A stretch of 64,000 nucleotides of DNA, taken from contig NC_090253.1 of NCBI RefSeq assembly GCF_037325665.1, forward strand, positions 4,791,294 to 4,855,293, given 5' to 3'. Below the pieces are notes generated by a model. It was not told the DNA's origin. It made no database searches and worked only from the letters and a program-made list of their open reading frames with translations. This DNA comes from Littorina saxatilis (lineage: Eukaryota > Mollusca > Gastropoda > Littorinimorpha > Littorinidae). A program made the position numbers and the translations under genes. The first letter of the stretch is position 1. Each line of letters starts with the position of its first letter. Shown piece after piece: positions 10,724 to 28,666 of this stretch.

Positions 10724-11088
10724 TTGTTTGAACGTTTGTTTTAATTCGTGTTGAAGTTGAACGTGAAATCCGTCAGTGGTAGAATCCGCTTCACATAAAG
10801 GACATGGTTTTCATGTGGACCAAATCATAGCAGTTTGGATTTACTTCGGGCAGAGAATGTTTATTTTTGAAGTCAGTTGCAGGTTCTGATCGATATCTCA
10901 AGTTGTTCCTGTCGTTTCGTAACCCACCGTGGTCTTTGGGTTGCGTACATTTCCGATAAACCATCATACTGTGCATGCTGTCGAAGTTCCGAAGTTGTAG
11001 ACACCAAATTCCCCAATCTTCTGAAAAGTATTTGGACTTGCATTGTTCTAAAGTTTTTGTCTGATTTTGTCACGTTTCTGTTTTGCAG
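10724..11088. other. No gene seen; 5' flank of the arrestin-domain gene
   Basis: No convincing exon or repeat. It presumably includes the promoter of the minus-strand arrestin-domain gene and the acceptor side of an NWD intron. Confidence 0.4.
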
Positions 11089-11281
11089 ATGTGTCGGGCA
11101 GGCTTTAGACAACCCTCAACAGATTTGCTTCACCGGCCATGCGACTAAATGTCTTCTGTTGACACAAACCAAGATACTACAGTCCATCTACTTTGACAAT
11201 GTCAGCCGAAAACATCGCACAAACGACATCTTGCAGGACCTTGACATGCGCGAATTCACTTTCTCACAACGAGCCTACGAG
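11089..11281 (+). CDS. NWD-like exon: linker / first WD40 region
   Basis: Preceded by a pyrimidine-rich tract and tttgcag, followed by gtaatc. It reads CVGQALDNPQQICFTGHATK through FSQRAYE and leaves phase 0, matching the next exon. It needs two bases from an upstream exon that was not found. It belongs to the probable pseudogene 4023-28404. Confidence 0.5.
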
Positions 11282-11518
11282 GTAATCTCTTCGTGTCGTC
11301 ATAGCATCCCTCTAATGTCGTCAATGTTTATGTACGTTCCTTTTCTGTAATATTGGTCCTGGCAACAGAGACCCACGTAAAGCGAGACTCACAGACTGCA
11401 CTGTACACGCTTGGTTAGATTATTTTGGGAAATTTTCCAGTCGTTGAAATGTTCAATTAAAATGTATCTAAGAGTAAGAGTAAGACTAAGAGTAATACTA
11501 ATAGACTTAGAGAGAAAA

Positions 11519-11575
11519 GGGGAGAGAGAGAGAGAGAGAGAGGGGGGGGGAGAGGGAGAGAAAGAGAGAGAGATC

Positions 11576-11652
<77 letters not shown>
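11519..11652. repeat. (GA)n microsatellite
   Basis: A GA run with minor interruptions, followed by a short (GAT)n. Confidence 0.95.
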
Positions 11653-11657
<5 letters not shown>

Positions 11658-11739
11658 GATGATGATGATGGAACTTTATTTTTCAACGATAGAGGTTTAA
11701 GGCTATATACGTCTTTGTGAGAGAGACATAGAGAATAAT

Positions 11740-11868
11740 ACATGGCTTGCTGTGTCGTACCAGATTTACACGAGTTTTATTTTTAAATATTGAACTGCGA
11801 GCGAAAGCGAGCTGTTCACTATTTGAAAAAGCAACGAGTGTAAATCTGGTACGACGCAGCAAGCCATG
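11740..11868. mobile_element. Small foldback MITE
   Basis: Arms catggcttgctgtgtcgtac and gtacgacgcagcaagccatg are inverted and extend further to about 34 bp each; the loop is about 60 bp. Confidence 0.65.
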
Positions 11869-11898
11869 TGGTATTCTGTTTATCCTACATACTGTACT

Positions 11899-13508
11899 TA
11901 GGGGAAGGGCTCCTAATATGGACCGCTTTTTGTTTCATGCTGATAACTAGCTTGTTTTCTTGCGAAGAAGTTTCATTTTGTGTTTGGTAGTCCTTCCCTC
12001 TTAGGTTAACCGTTAGGCCTAATTAGAGTAAAATAGCTTTGATAGACATTCAGCAAAAATTAAATACAGGAAAAATCACAAATGGTCCATATTAGGAGCC
12101 TGGGCGCCTAATATGGACCAGTGGAGAGGCCTTCACGAATCGCTGTAAAAAGCCCCCTGTACTTCAAAATAACATGATACAACTTAGTGTGCAAGTCAGA
12201 CTAATTAAAATATGCTTTAGATTTATCTGTTTTGGGTTGATGAGAGCATTATTTGAAGCACACCAGGAAACTAAAGAAGCTTATCAAAAACTTAGTGAAA
12301 ATAAGTGAAATTATTAGGGGACTCACGCATACTTTGAGATTTTGCTATTATTTTTGACTCACATGCGAAGCAAAAGTGAGTCTATGTACTCACCCGAGTC
12401 GTCCGTCCGTCCGGCCGGCCGTCCGGAAAACTTTAACGTTGGATATTTCTTGGACACTATTCAGTCTATCAGTACCAAATTTGGCAAGATGGTGTATGAT
12501 GACAAGGCCCCAAAAAACATACATAGCATCTTGACCTTGCTTCAAGGTCAAGGTCGCAGGGGCCATAAATGTTGTCTAAAAAACAGCTATTTTTCACATT
12601 TTTCCCATTTTCTCTGAAGTTTTTGAGATTTAATACCTCACCTATATATGATATATAGGGCAAAGTAAGCCCCATCTTTTGATACCAGTTTGGTTTACCT
12701 TGCTTCAAGGTCAAGGTCACAGGAGCTCTTCAAAGTTGGATTGTATACATATTTTGAAGTGACCTTGACCCTGAACTATGGAAGATAACTGTTTCAAACT
12801 TAAAAATTATGTGGGGCACATGTTATGCTTTCATCATGAGACACATTTGGTCACATATGATCAAGGTCAAGGTCACTTTGACCCTTATGAAATGTGACCA
12901 AAATAAGGTAGTGAACCACTAAAAGTGACCATATCTCAAGGTAGAAAGGGCCAATAAGCACCATTGTACTTCCTATGTCTTGAATTAACAGCTTTGTGTT
13001 GCATGACCTTGGATGACCTTGACCTTGGGTCAAGGTCACATGTATTTTGGTAGGAAAAATGTGTAAAGCAGTTCTTAGTGTATGATGTCATTGCTAGGTT
13101 TAGTTATTTGACCTTGACCCTGAAGGTCAAGGTCATGTAAAGGTCAAGGTCAAGCATGTGAGTCGTATGGGCTTTGCCCTTCTTGTTTTTTGTGCAGTAG
13201 AAACTCGGGGTCAACATTGCTAAAAGTAACAAATACAGTCTTAGCTGTCATATGTAGCGCGTTTTGTGTGATAAAAGCTTTGGCTGTGGACAGAAACGAG
13301 TCCGTTTTAGGCGGCAAATTTAGAGTGAACGCTGCCAAAAGTGAAAAAAAGAGAAAAAGCCTAACAGTTTTGGAGTTTGTGTTTCTGCAACTGTTTTGAC
13401 ATGTGCAAGTTATCCAGAGAGGGTGAATACAGCGAATGAAATTGTTTTGAGCGCTCTAGCGCCGCTAGTTTGTCAGAACTGGAGGTGGTCCATATTAGGA
13501 GCCCTTCC
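11899..13508. mobile_element. DNA transposon remnant with ggaagggctcctaatatgg ends
   Basis: The left end ggaagggctcctaatatgg and the right end ccatattaggagcccttcc are inverted. A head-to-head copy of the same end lies at about 12083-12118. No transposase frame remains. The interior is interrupted by another repeat (12345-13188). Confidence 0.6.
12345..13188 (+). mobile_element. Interspersed repeat rich in TCAAGGTCA motifs
   Basis: It begins with a tgactcacatgcgaagcaaa hairpin and (GTCC)n/(GGCC)n, and ends gtgagtcgtatgggctttgc followed by ccttcttg, a stem-loop followed by CTTG. Between these, AAGGTCA occurs a dozen or more times on both strands, often in tandem. A relative with the same ends but different middle is at 34752-35305. 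The class is uncertain; a Helitron-like 3' hairpin is possible. Confidence 0.55.
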
Positions 13509-13986
13509 ACTATATGTGTATTTTACTGAATATGTCCTGCAGTCGAGGCAGTTAAATGGAAGACGCTTGTTTTGGAACCTCGATCTCTTCTAAAGCCTCG
13601 TGCAATCTATTACGTCAAAGCTAAGAAACGTCACTCTGAAAGTGTGGCGTGACGTGTTAGTTCTAAAGATTCATCGAGGGTAATTATCGAGCGCAATTTT
13701 TGTTTCTATAATGACGTTTGTCTCGGTGACTTTGGCATCATAAGCAGTGGAAAAACAGGTCCCTGCCAGATTTGCTTGACATGACCTCATTTACATGATA
13801 TACACACGTGTGATTTGAACGATTATTATCTCACGGGTGTCTCTCTCACGTATGTAGGATAAAGAGAGTTTATTCATGAAGTGCCCCCAAAATGAGTTTA
13901 ACAACATTTGAAAGAAGATAATAATTATTGACAATTTGAAAGGGAAAACAATTCTTGATCACCTTTTTCCCCCACCTTTTTTCCAG
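13509..13986. other. No gene seen; intron sequence
   Basis: Nothing recognisable other than the pyrimidine-rich acceptor for the exon at 13987. Confidence 0.4.
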
Positions 13987-14295
13987 AACCTGATCCTATG
14001 CCGTTCTCTGAGGTGCCTCTACGTGGTGGATTCCCACAGAGAGAGGCTGGTGCACCGCCTACAGAGAGCTCCGGACTCTGTCTTCACGGAAACCCTGACC
14101 AATTTCACCGGCGCAGGCTTCACCCCCGATGACCGTTTGGTGGTCGCCTCCCGCCACACACACCTGTTTGTGTGGAACACCAGCTCTGGTCAGCCGGTCA
14201 GAGTCCTGCAGGCTGCACTTTCGCCACTGGTCAAGCTCTTCGTCTCCGCCACCAACAAGGCTGTCACCCTCTTGCAGGACAACACGCTCCAGGTG
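13987..14295 (+). CDS. NWD-like exon: WD40 repeats
   Basis: The acceptor follows cccacctttttttccag. It reads NLILCRSLRCLYVVDS, then FTPDDRLVVASRHTHLFVWN (a WD blade) and AVTLLQDNTLQ, with donor GTGGGT. Phase 0 at both ends. The 10-kb intron that follows contains the antisense TEX14-like gene. Confidence 0.6.
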
Positions 14296-14342
14296 GGTTT
14301 TGGGATCACAAGGGATGGAGGTTGAAATAGGTGTTTTCGCAC

Positions 14343-14680
<338 letters not shown>

Positions 14681-14861
14681 TGATTTACCATTGAATACGT
14701 ACAACGCTTGCGTGCGTAACATTGACGTCGGGTCTTACACGCACTCCCTGTTGATGCAGGCATTGAAACTATAACGTGTTAACATTGTTTATTAATTTTT
14801 ATTTGCAACTAGAATTCCAAATACAAGCAACTAGAACATTATTGAAACACACACAAACTCA

Positions 14862-15060
14862 ACTTGTTTATAACCTCTGTAAAATTACCCCCATTTTAAG
14901 ACTCCCTCCTTTTTAAGACCTTGTTTTCTCTGACTTGTTTATAACCTCTGTAAAATTACCCCCATTTTAAGACTCCCTCCTTTTTAAGACCTTGTTTTCT
15001 CAGATGTTTTGAGATCTTAAAAGGGGGGTTCCACTTATAGGGTTCCACTTATAGAGTTCC
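14862..15060. repeat. 71-bp direct duplication within a tttaagac-type MITE
   Basis: The block acttgtttataacctctgta... is repeated at 14862 and 14933. The cccattttaagactccctcc core is shared with 28461-28621 and 49140-49290, a dispersed MITE family. Confidence 0.7.
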
Positions 15061-15545
15061 ACTGGGTGGCCGAGGTTGCGAGTTCGACCCTGGGTCAGGG
15101 CGTTAGCAATTTTCTCCCCCCTTTCCTAACCCAGGTGGTGGGTTCAAGTGCTAGTCTTTCGGATGAGACGAAAAACCGAGGTCCCTACATTGGGGTGTGC
15201 ACGTTAACTTAAAGATCCCACGATTGACAAAATTGTATTGGCATAGATAAAAATGTCCACCAAAATACCCGTGTGAATTGGAATAATAGGCCGTGAAAAG
15301 TAGGATATGCGCCAAAATGGCTGCGATCTGCTGGCCAATGTGAATGCGTGATGTATTGTGTAAAAAAAAAAAATCCATCTCACACGGCATAAATAAATCC
15401 CTGCGCCTTGAATATGTGCGCGATATAAATTGCATAAAATAAAAAAATATAAAAAAATAAACAAATTAATCCCTGCGCTTAGAACTGTACCCACGGAATA
15501 CGCGCGATTATAAGCCTCATATGGATTGATTGATTGATTGATAGA
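15061..15545. mobile_element. SINE tail fragment with (GATT)n end
   Basis: It shares gtgcacgttaacttaaagatcccacgatt-like sequence, aataggccgtgaaaagtagg and the cgcgattataagcctcat plus (tgat)n end with the SINE at 43650-44056, but lacks most of the tRNA head. Confidence 0.65.
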
Positions 15546-15641
15546 TCTGAGGTGTGCTCACATCAACAGTTTACACAGGAATGAATGTACCTTTAACAAA
15601 ATCTAAAGTAAACAATGAAACTGTACATTTTTTTTAAGACT

Positions 15642-15845
15642 GAATAACAGTTGAAGTATGGACAATTCGGCTAAAGAATAACAGTTAAAGTATGGACAAT
15701 TCGGCTAAAGAATAACAGTTAAAGTATGGACAATTCGGCTAAAGAATAACAGTTAAAGTATGGACAATTCGGCTAAAGAATAACTGCAGTTAAAGTATGG
15801 ACAATTCGGCAAAAGAATACGCAGTTAAAATATGTACAATTTACT
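15642..15845. repeat. 34-bp tandem array, 6 copies
   Basis: Units start at 15642, 15676, 15710, 15744 and 15778, then a degenerate unit; each begins gaataacagttaaagtatgg. Confidence 0.9.
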
Positions 15846-16102
15846 CTGATAAAAACTAATGACATGTTTTTGTCAAGATCCTTTTACGCTAAATCCACAG
15901 TCTGACGGTTTGGTAAAACATGAAAAGGAGGTGGGGGGGTACTGACGAGCATGATGCTACTCAGTTATTATCAACATTCGCAGACCTACGAGTAGAACGT
16001 TGTACACCATTGACAGTGACAGGGAGTTTACATTGTGATTTGTTATTGATGCTGCCGCTGATTGATGACCTGAATTATCTTCTGTCCCTTCAAACTGTAG
16101 AG

Positions 16103-16293
16103 TCATTACAAGACTGGACTGATCTCACTGTCTTCAAACTGTTCATTACAAGACTGGACTGATCTCACTGTCTTCAAACTGTTCATTACAAGACTGGACT
16201 GATCTCACTGTCTTCAAACTGTTCATTACAAGACTGGACTGATCTCACTGTCTTCAAACTGTTCATTACAAGACTGGACTGATCTCACTGTCT
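16103..16293. repeat. 40-bp tandem array, 4.7 copies
   Basis: Units starting tcattacaagactggactga at 16103, 16143, 16183, 16223 and 16263; nearly identical. The stretch 16300-16900 after it shows no feature. Confidence 0.9.
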
Positions 16294-16919
16294 ACAAGTT
16301 TTAAAAGAAGAATCAGTTTTGCTCGGAAAACATAAAACAATGGATGTTTACTGCCATCAAATAGACAACTTTGTCAAAAGAAAAAGACAAGATCAACACT
16401 ATTGTGCTCTAGTAATGAGTCTATGTAATCGTGTCTACGAAGACAAGCCCGAGCCTGCTACCTCTACAAATCATACGTCAACCTCAACACGCATCTCAGT
16501 CAAATATCAGCGACACAAAAATTATTTGATAAATTTTTACAAGCTTAGACAAATGCTTATGTGCTGGTCCTTAACATTTTACATTTTGGAAAGCGCCGGG
16601 CACTTAAACATGTCATGAAAAAGTTTCAGTTGGATAAATCAATTCTTTTGAGTTCCTATGTTCCTAGTAATTATTGAGTAGAATTTTCGGTCTGTTCTTT
16701 ATGTACAAGATAATTCGTAGTGGAAATAAACATTGAAAATGGTCGAAACTGAACAGACGCTGCGACACAATTGTAACCTTAACATTCCAACCTTTCCTTG
16801 AAAAGTATCACGTATCAGAAACATGTCTACAATTATTGTCGAGAGACGCAGGATTCGTTGATTGAACAGTATGGCCAATTTCTTACGCTGGAATTTGCTA
16901 AATGGCAGCAAACGTGGTC

Positions 16920-17450
16920 AACAATTTTTTCAGTCACATCACAAAACTATCCTTCTCGCAATTAACTATAAATTTTGGCGAGATCGTTCAGATAGATCTT
17001 CACAGTTCTTTGACAATCTCAGTCACATCACAAAACTATTTTTCTCGCAATTGACTCTAAATTTGGGCAAGATCGTTCAGATAGATCCTCATGTTCTTCA
17101 CAGTTCTAACTGACATACAAAAGACGAGGCAATCCACGGACCAAAAGTCAGACGCTAAAGTTCTTCTTGCGACTAGAAGCACTCATACGGGATGCTGCAA
17201 ATAACTCTAAAAGATCGTTCAGATGTATCTTCACAGTTCTTCACAGTTCTTGCTGACATCCAAAAGACGAGGCAAATCCACGGACCAAAAGGCAGACGAT
17301 GAAGTTCTTCTTGTGACTCGAAGCACTCCTGGATGCCGCATTTAACTCAAAAGATAGATCTTCACACTGCATGCTGACATCCAAAAGACGAGGCAATCCA
17401 CGGACCAAAAGTCAGACACTGAAGTTCTTCTTGCGACTGGAAGAAGCAAT
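16920..17450. repeat. Imperfect direct repeats beyond the TEX14-like stop codon
   Basis: cagtcacatcacaaaactat occurs twice (about 16931 and 17020), and a ~110-bp block with gacgaggcaatccacggacc occurs three times (about 17120, 17260 and 17385). On the minus strand this is just downstream of the TEX14-like stop, so it is probably its 3' untranslated region. Confidence 0.7.
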
Positions 17451-17451
17451 C

Positions 17452-23475
<6,024 letters not shown>

Positions 23476-24260
23476 TTGCGCTCTAAAAAGTGTGGATGGG
23501 TTTATCTGGAAAACATAGCAATCAAATATTTTGGATGAAACTCCAGAGTAAAACGTCTCTTTAGATCATCTGTGCTTCTGCTATTAATAAAACATAATAA
23601 TGTAATACATTTAGTTAACAAATTAGGGAAATCTTTGATTTCTTTTTCGCATTTAAATATTTGCAACCCTCTATGAACCCCACAGCATGTTAAATGCCGG
23701 AAGTGCTTCGAGTGGATGTGTCCTTAAAAACTCAAAATAGTTCCAACGTCGAACCACCTCTTGTTAAAAGTTCGTGGATTGTGTGTACAATGGAAATGTC
23801 TTTTTCCCGATCCTTATCATTTTCACAGACTAAAAGAATGTTTTTCTCCATGTAACAGCGGAATAGCTTGTGATTCGCTTCAGTTTTAATGAATTAATCC
23901 GCCATCTAATGATCTATTTGTTTGCGAACAAAAATGGCTGCAGAACAGAAAGTTGTGTGGGCGCTCTTTTTCAAACTAGTTTCGACCTGCAAGACCGATT
24001 GCTTCACCCAAAGGTGCTTAAGCATTCTTTGCTTAAATCTTAGGAGAGTGGAAGATATGCCGTTTAAAAAAAAAATCCCATTTAGACTTCAGTTTGGTAC
24101 GATCACAGAACGGCAAAAAAGCAGGGAAATGATATTCTTGAGCTTGATTTTGAATCAATCCTCAAAGCGAGTAGTCTAGACTTGTTGCTTTCAGAAATAC
24201 TTTGTGAAACAAGGTAAGCTCCATTGAAACTGATAGAGATTTTGTCCTGATATGCTTCAG
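23476..24260. other. No gene seen; 5' flank of TEX14-like gene
   Basis: AT-rich. It would contain the TEX14-like promoter on the minus strand and intron of the NWD-like gene on the plus strand. No clear motif. Confidence 0.4.
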
Positions 24261-24496
24261 GTATGGAACTTGAACAACCTGGACGCAGACGTTCTGCACG
24301 CCAACGAGATCATCAAGGGTGCAGTGAAGACACTGGCCGTGTCAAACTCTGCAGGCATTGTCGCATGTCACGGCGGGGTACGGGGTCAAGCAGAAGTGAA
24401 ACTGATAGAAGTCAGCACAGGAAGAGTCACAGGAACACTTCAGCAGGCCACCCATGTGGAGCTTGTGTCGTCGGTGATTTTGTCTGCCACTGGGAG
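24261..24496 (+). CDS. NWD-like exon: WD40 repeats
   Basis: Acceptor tgcttcag and donor gttagt. It begins VWNLNNLDADVL, completing the WD motif opened in the previous exon, and ends with two bases that complete an Arg codon in the next exon. Confidence 0.6.
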
Positions 24497-24579
24497 GTTA
24501 GTTTGTAGCAATTTTGCTTTCGTTGTGCACAGCGTGGTGTTATTTCTAGAATGTGGGAGTGAGATGAATGAAAAGTGTG

Positions 24580-24813
24580 TTGTTTTCCTTGGTGTGTGTG
24601 TGTTCATGGGTGTGTGTTTGTGTGTTCGTGTGAGTGTCTCACAGTGTGTGTGTGTGTGTATCTCACACTCACAGTGTGTGTGTGTGTGTGTGTGTGTGTA
24701 TCTCACACTCACAGTGTGTGTGTGTGTGTGTGTGTGTGTTGTTTTGAGGTATAGGGGTTGCTTGGTGTGTGTGTGTGTTGTTTTGAGGGGATTGAGGTAT
24801 ATAGGGGTTGCTT

Positions 24814-24845
<32 letters not shown>

Positions 24846-24975
24846 GTTTTGAGGTATAGGGGTTGCTTGGTGTGTGTGTGTTGTTTTGAGGGGATTGAGG
24901 TATAGGGGTTGCTTGGTGTGTGTGTGTTGTTTTGAGGGGATTGAGGTATAGGGGTTGCTTGGTGTGTGTGTGTGA
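24580..24975. repeat. (GT)n with interspersed ~45-bp minisatellite
   Basis: About five copies of ttgttttgaggtataggggt separated by variable GT runs, just inside the intron after exon 24261-24496. The rest of that intron (24976-25416) shows nothing. Confidence 0.9.
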
Positions 24976-25416
24976 CAGTTTGGGAGATTGTGAAATGAAG
25001 AAATTGGGGTAGGATACACAAAGACCAACCAACCAACCAACCAAAGCCTACGAGGATTGTTGTGTGGTAAACAGTGTGATATTGATACAAATTACAATTA
25101 ATGCAATGTTTAAAAGGGCTGATGAGATTAGGATAGCTTGCTCTGAGAATGAGCATGCCAAAAAAAACCCACTTGTCATTTGTATGGAGACGTGATGGAT
25201 CCCTAGAAGATCTGGTATTATGACAGTGTTATTTTGCTTGGTGGTTCTGAATCTGTTTTCTGCATCAGTGACTGCTGCTCAGTGTTAGACGTGTGCTTTT
25301 GATTTAATGAGATACATGTATAATGCTGTCATATGATGCTGCATGGCCAAAAATTGTAATTCACATTAGTGCATGATTCCTTGCAATTGCTTGACATAAC
25401 ATAACCACTATTTCAG

Positions 25417-25543
25417 GTATGTGTTGACCCTCAACGTATGGGCTCCTCATGATGGAAACGATCGGGAAGTAACAATGGACTGGCCTTTGCTGCGGAATAT
25501 GGTACTGTGGGATTCTCAAAAGCACAAGGCTGTTGTTTCAAAG
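25417..25543 (+). CDS. NWD-like exon
   Basis: 127 nt. It takes up the split Arg codon and reads YVLTLNVWAPHDGN through HKAVVSK, with donor GTAAAT. Phase is consistent with both neighbours. Confidence 0.6.
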
Positions 25544-25975
25544 GTAAATGTAACAGCACATATTTCTTTGGAGAGACCCCCTTCCACACTGTTCAAATAG
25601 AAAATGTCAATCTTCCTAATTGTCAATTTGTCAAGGATCAGAAAAGCTTGGGCATGTGACTTTTAATGGGATGGAAAAGAAAACTGTGTCTAACTTCTTA
25701 CCTCCCCTCTCTGCAATTAGACACTGTAAAAGCTGGATGTGCGCGCATGTTTGCTAACGAACGCTGTGTGCGTGTGTGTGCGATTGTTGACATAAAGAAA
25801 AATCCTCAAAAAATAAGCTGATCTTTACTCCTGGGTGTCTATAACATTTTACATTTCAACATTCATAAATAGTTACTTTTAATGAAAACATTCACTTCTC
25901 TCCAAAGTAAGTTAACGCAAGACTCACTGGGGGTTTCTACAAGAATTTACTCATGCAAAATTTGTTTATTTTCAG
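25544..25975. other. NWD-like intron, no feature
   Basis: No repeat or exon recognised; ends with a T-rich acceptor. Confidence 0.5.
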
Positions 25976-26626
25976 GTGAACACTCGCTTTGCTTTCTTCG
26001 ACAAGCACGGACCCTCGCTCGGTCTGGTTCTCAGCAGCTTCCACAGTCAGTTTGACTGGACCTACAACCTCTATCGCTTCTCATTCCGACACCTCGAGTC
26101 CGAAGTGAGCGGCGCTCGCGAGCAGCATTTCGAGCTGCCAGAGAATACAGAGTTCGTCGGCTCCCTGATCCTGTTTTTTCGATCGCCGTAGCCAGACGTG
26201 GGCCTTTATCTGTGTGGCCACAACACCTTTGTGCGCCCAGGCGTGGAAGGCAACAGAGAGTTCGAGACCATCGTCTACATCAGGAACCTGACTGGCGGGG
26301 AGAACAAGAGTCAACCGATGACGGAACCGAAGATCCTGCGTCTGTCGGATCTTATACGTTACCCTGACAACAAGGACTGCATCACTGGAGTGACGCTGGA
26401 GACCAACCTCTTGCTGATTCAGTACATGAAGGGCGTAAACCAATTCGTCTTTGACTCCTCTCGAGGGATGGTGCTGCCCCCTGATGTGGAGAAGGCGTCG
26501 GTCCTGTACGATGCGTTGAAAGGTGTGGTGGTGAAGCACACCATGAGGTTCTTGACGCCAGCGTCTGACTTGTCGGGCTTGCTCACCTTTCCTTCTGCTT
26601 CCGTTGTTGTCGACCAGAACTTGCAG
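25976..26626 (+). pseudogene. NWD-like exon with in-frame stop
   Basis: 651 nt, phase 0 at both ends, acceptor ttttcag and donor gtaaga. It reads VNTRFAFFDKHGPSLGLVLS and continues well past the TAG at 26189-26191 with PDVGLYLCGHNTFVRPG through VVVDQNLQ. The frame stays coherent on both sides, so the stop is either recent, a sequencing error, or recoded. Confidence 0.6.
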
Positions 26627-27084
26627 GTAAGATTGAGCATCATATTGTGTGCATTGAAATAAAATCAGGTACTGCCCCTTTGCTCATTTAGCAGTATGAA
26701 ACAAACACCATTAGAAACCCCTTTACCTCAATCCCCTCAAACACACACACGCACAGGCACACACACTCTCTCAAAACGCCTTACAAAATGTGTCAGCTAC
26801 TCGATTCAGATTGTTTGAAAATGCTTGCAACTGTCAAGGTTCGTAAGTTTCTTTTGTAGTTTCCAGTGCCTGAGCCAGCATTTGTTATCCAATAATTAAA
26901 TTACAGTACTTGAATGGATCTGCTACGTGTTATCGGCATAGCATCACTCTAAACTCAAATGCTTGAGACAGGGAACAGACTCAATGTTTCTGTATTGTAC
27001 TTGCGTATTTTAGACAGCCTTTACATTTTCAAATAGCTTTTAGCCATCAAATGAATGGTGCAATGTGCTTCTCCCTGTGTGCAG
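26627..27084. other. NWD-like intron, no feature
   Basis: Short CA run near 26750; otherwise plain. Confidence 0.5.
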
Positions 27085-27240
27085 GTGTTAGAGATAGCGA
27101 CCATGCGAGTGCAGTGTAAGATAGAAGCTGACTGGTGTCAAGGGTCAGCGAGATTGGCGCTGGATGGGAGCTACGTGGTTGGGCTGACCCAAGATCTTAG
27201 GGCTTTACAGGTCTACCGCTCCAGCGATGGAACACTAAAG
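27085..27240 (+). CDS. NWD-like exon
   Basis: 156 nt, phase 0. It reads VLEIATMRVQCKIEADW through ALQVYRSSDGTLK, a WD40-type blade, followed by gtagac. Confidence 0.6.
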
Positions 27241-27869
27241 GTAGACTAAGAGTGACATTTCTTCTTCACAGTGGAATTATCAAGCCTTTGGGTATAGCAG
27301 TGGTATTGTTTTGCAATCAAATAAACTTTTTTTTTCTCCCGATAGAAGATGATCAGGGTTGTATTTGCTAACGGAAGCTTTGATTTTTTTTACTTCTGTT
27401 AATGACTTTACCCTAATTGGTTTGAGCTTGTCACCGGAAACGAACATTTTATTTTGCCTCATAAATTGAATATCAGTGGAATGCAAAAATCCAGAAGATG
27501 GTACACAAGAGGGTGACAAGCGAATGGCAAAATTTAGTACATGAATCAATAAACTAAACTCCATGGTGCCATGTAACCAGGGGAAGTAATTCAGCACAGT
27601 TGGATCTAAACAAAAGCAAATGCAAAAGTTCAAAAGTGCTAAGATTTAAGTCTGTAATGTACAAGGCTAGTAAACTGACATATTTGCAAAACTAGTAAAT
27701 TTACAAATTTACTAAACTTTTCAGTCAGTTTACAAATTTACTGTTTCACTGAAGGAATTAACAAGTTTCCTAAATGTACTTACTTACTGGCATTTTTGAA
27801 GACAATCTGAACGAGTAAACCTTTCATAGCATGTATGTAAACCCTAAGTGTTTAAACCCAATGTTCCAG
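27241..27869. other. NWD-like intron with simple direct repeats
   Basis: A stretch near 27670-27780 has repeated acaaatttactaaa-type words. No exon seen. Confidence 0.5.
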
Positions 27870-28404
27870 GGCTCAATAATGGTCCACGGCAAGGCCACAC
27901 ACCTAGAGGTCGCAGAAGACGGACGCACCATCGCCGTGGGTACCGCCGACGGTCGCGTCATGCTTCTCAGCCTCGCCCTGGACGTCAGCGATCCCTACGT
28001 GGAACTCATCCAGCACTTCGCGTCATGCTTCTCAGCCTCGTCCTGGACGTCAGCGATCCCTACGTGGAACTCATCCGGCACTTTGCGTCATGCTTCTCAG
28101 CCTCGCCCTGGACGTCAGCGATCCCTACGTGGAACTCATCCAGCACTTCGCGTCCAGGAACCCTCCTCCTCCACCCATCCTCGACGCAGTCGATGGCTTG
28201 CCTAACAGGAAGGGAAGTCTTCTGGAAAAAGACGCTCAGACCATTCGAGGCAGAACTCCGGAGCTGCTTCGCTTGTCTGCCAAGATTCGGTCGGATGTAC
28301 AGATTGCCACGAGAAAGCTGCCCAGTTTCGGAAGCATCACCAACGCTATGGTTGTGGCTCAGAAGTTCCAGCAGGGCAGATCTCAAGCCTGCTGCATTCA
28401 GTGA
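27870..28404 (+). pseudogene. NWD-like last exon with 65-bp triplication
   Basis: It starts GSIMVHGKATHLEVAEDG. A 65-bp block begins at 27956 and is repeated at 28021 and 28086, almost unchanged, which shifts the frame by one. The frame after the third copy reads through IRSDVQIATRKLPSFG and ends in ACCIQ-stop. The last four residues, CCIQ, fit a CaaX prenylation box. Confidence 0.6.
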
Positions 28405-28460
28405 TTTTTCACTTTAATTGTGCCGTACTGCCGTGTTAAATGTGGACAGAAACCATCATT

Positions 28461-28621
28461 CAGTGGAACCCCCCTTTTAAGACCTCCAAAAATGTGACAA
28501 ATTCAGGTTGTATACAGGAGGGAGTCTGAAAATGGGGGTAGATCTACAGAGGTTATCAACAGACAATCTCAAAAGGCAAGGTGCTAAAAGGGGAGGGGTC
28601 TTAAAAGGAGGTTCCTCTGTA
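28461..28621. mobile_element. pogo/Tigger-like MITE (cagtggaacccc ends)
   Basis: Left end cagtggaacccccc, right end ggaggttcctctg, inverted; the tttaagacctcc/ggggtcttaaaagg subtermini match. Relatives are at 14862-15060, 35694-35730 (+ flank after 40211) and 49140-49290. Confidence 0.6.
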
Positions 28622-28666
28622 TAAACATTTTATAAATGTATCTGTAACTTATTTCTTTTACAGAAA

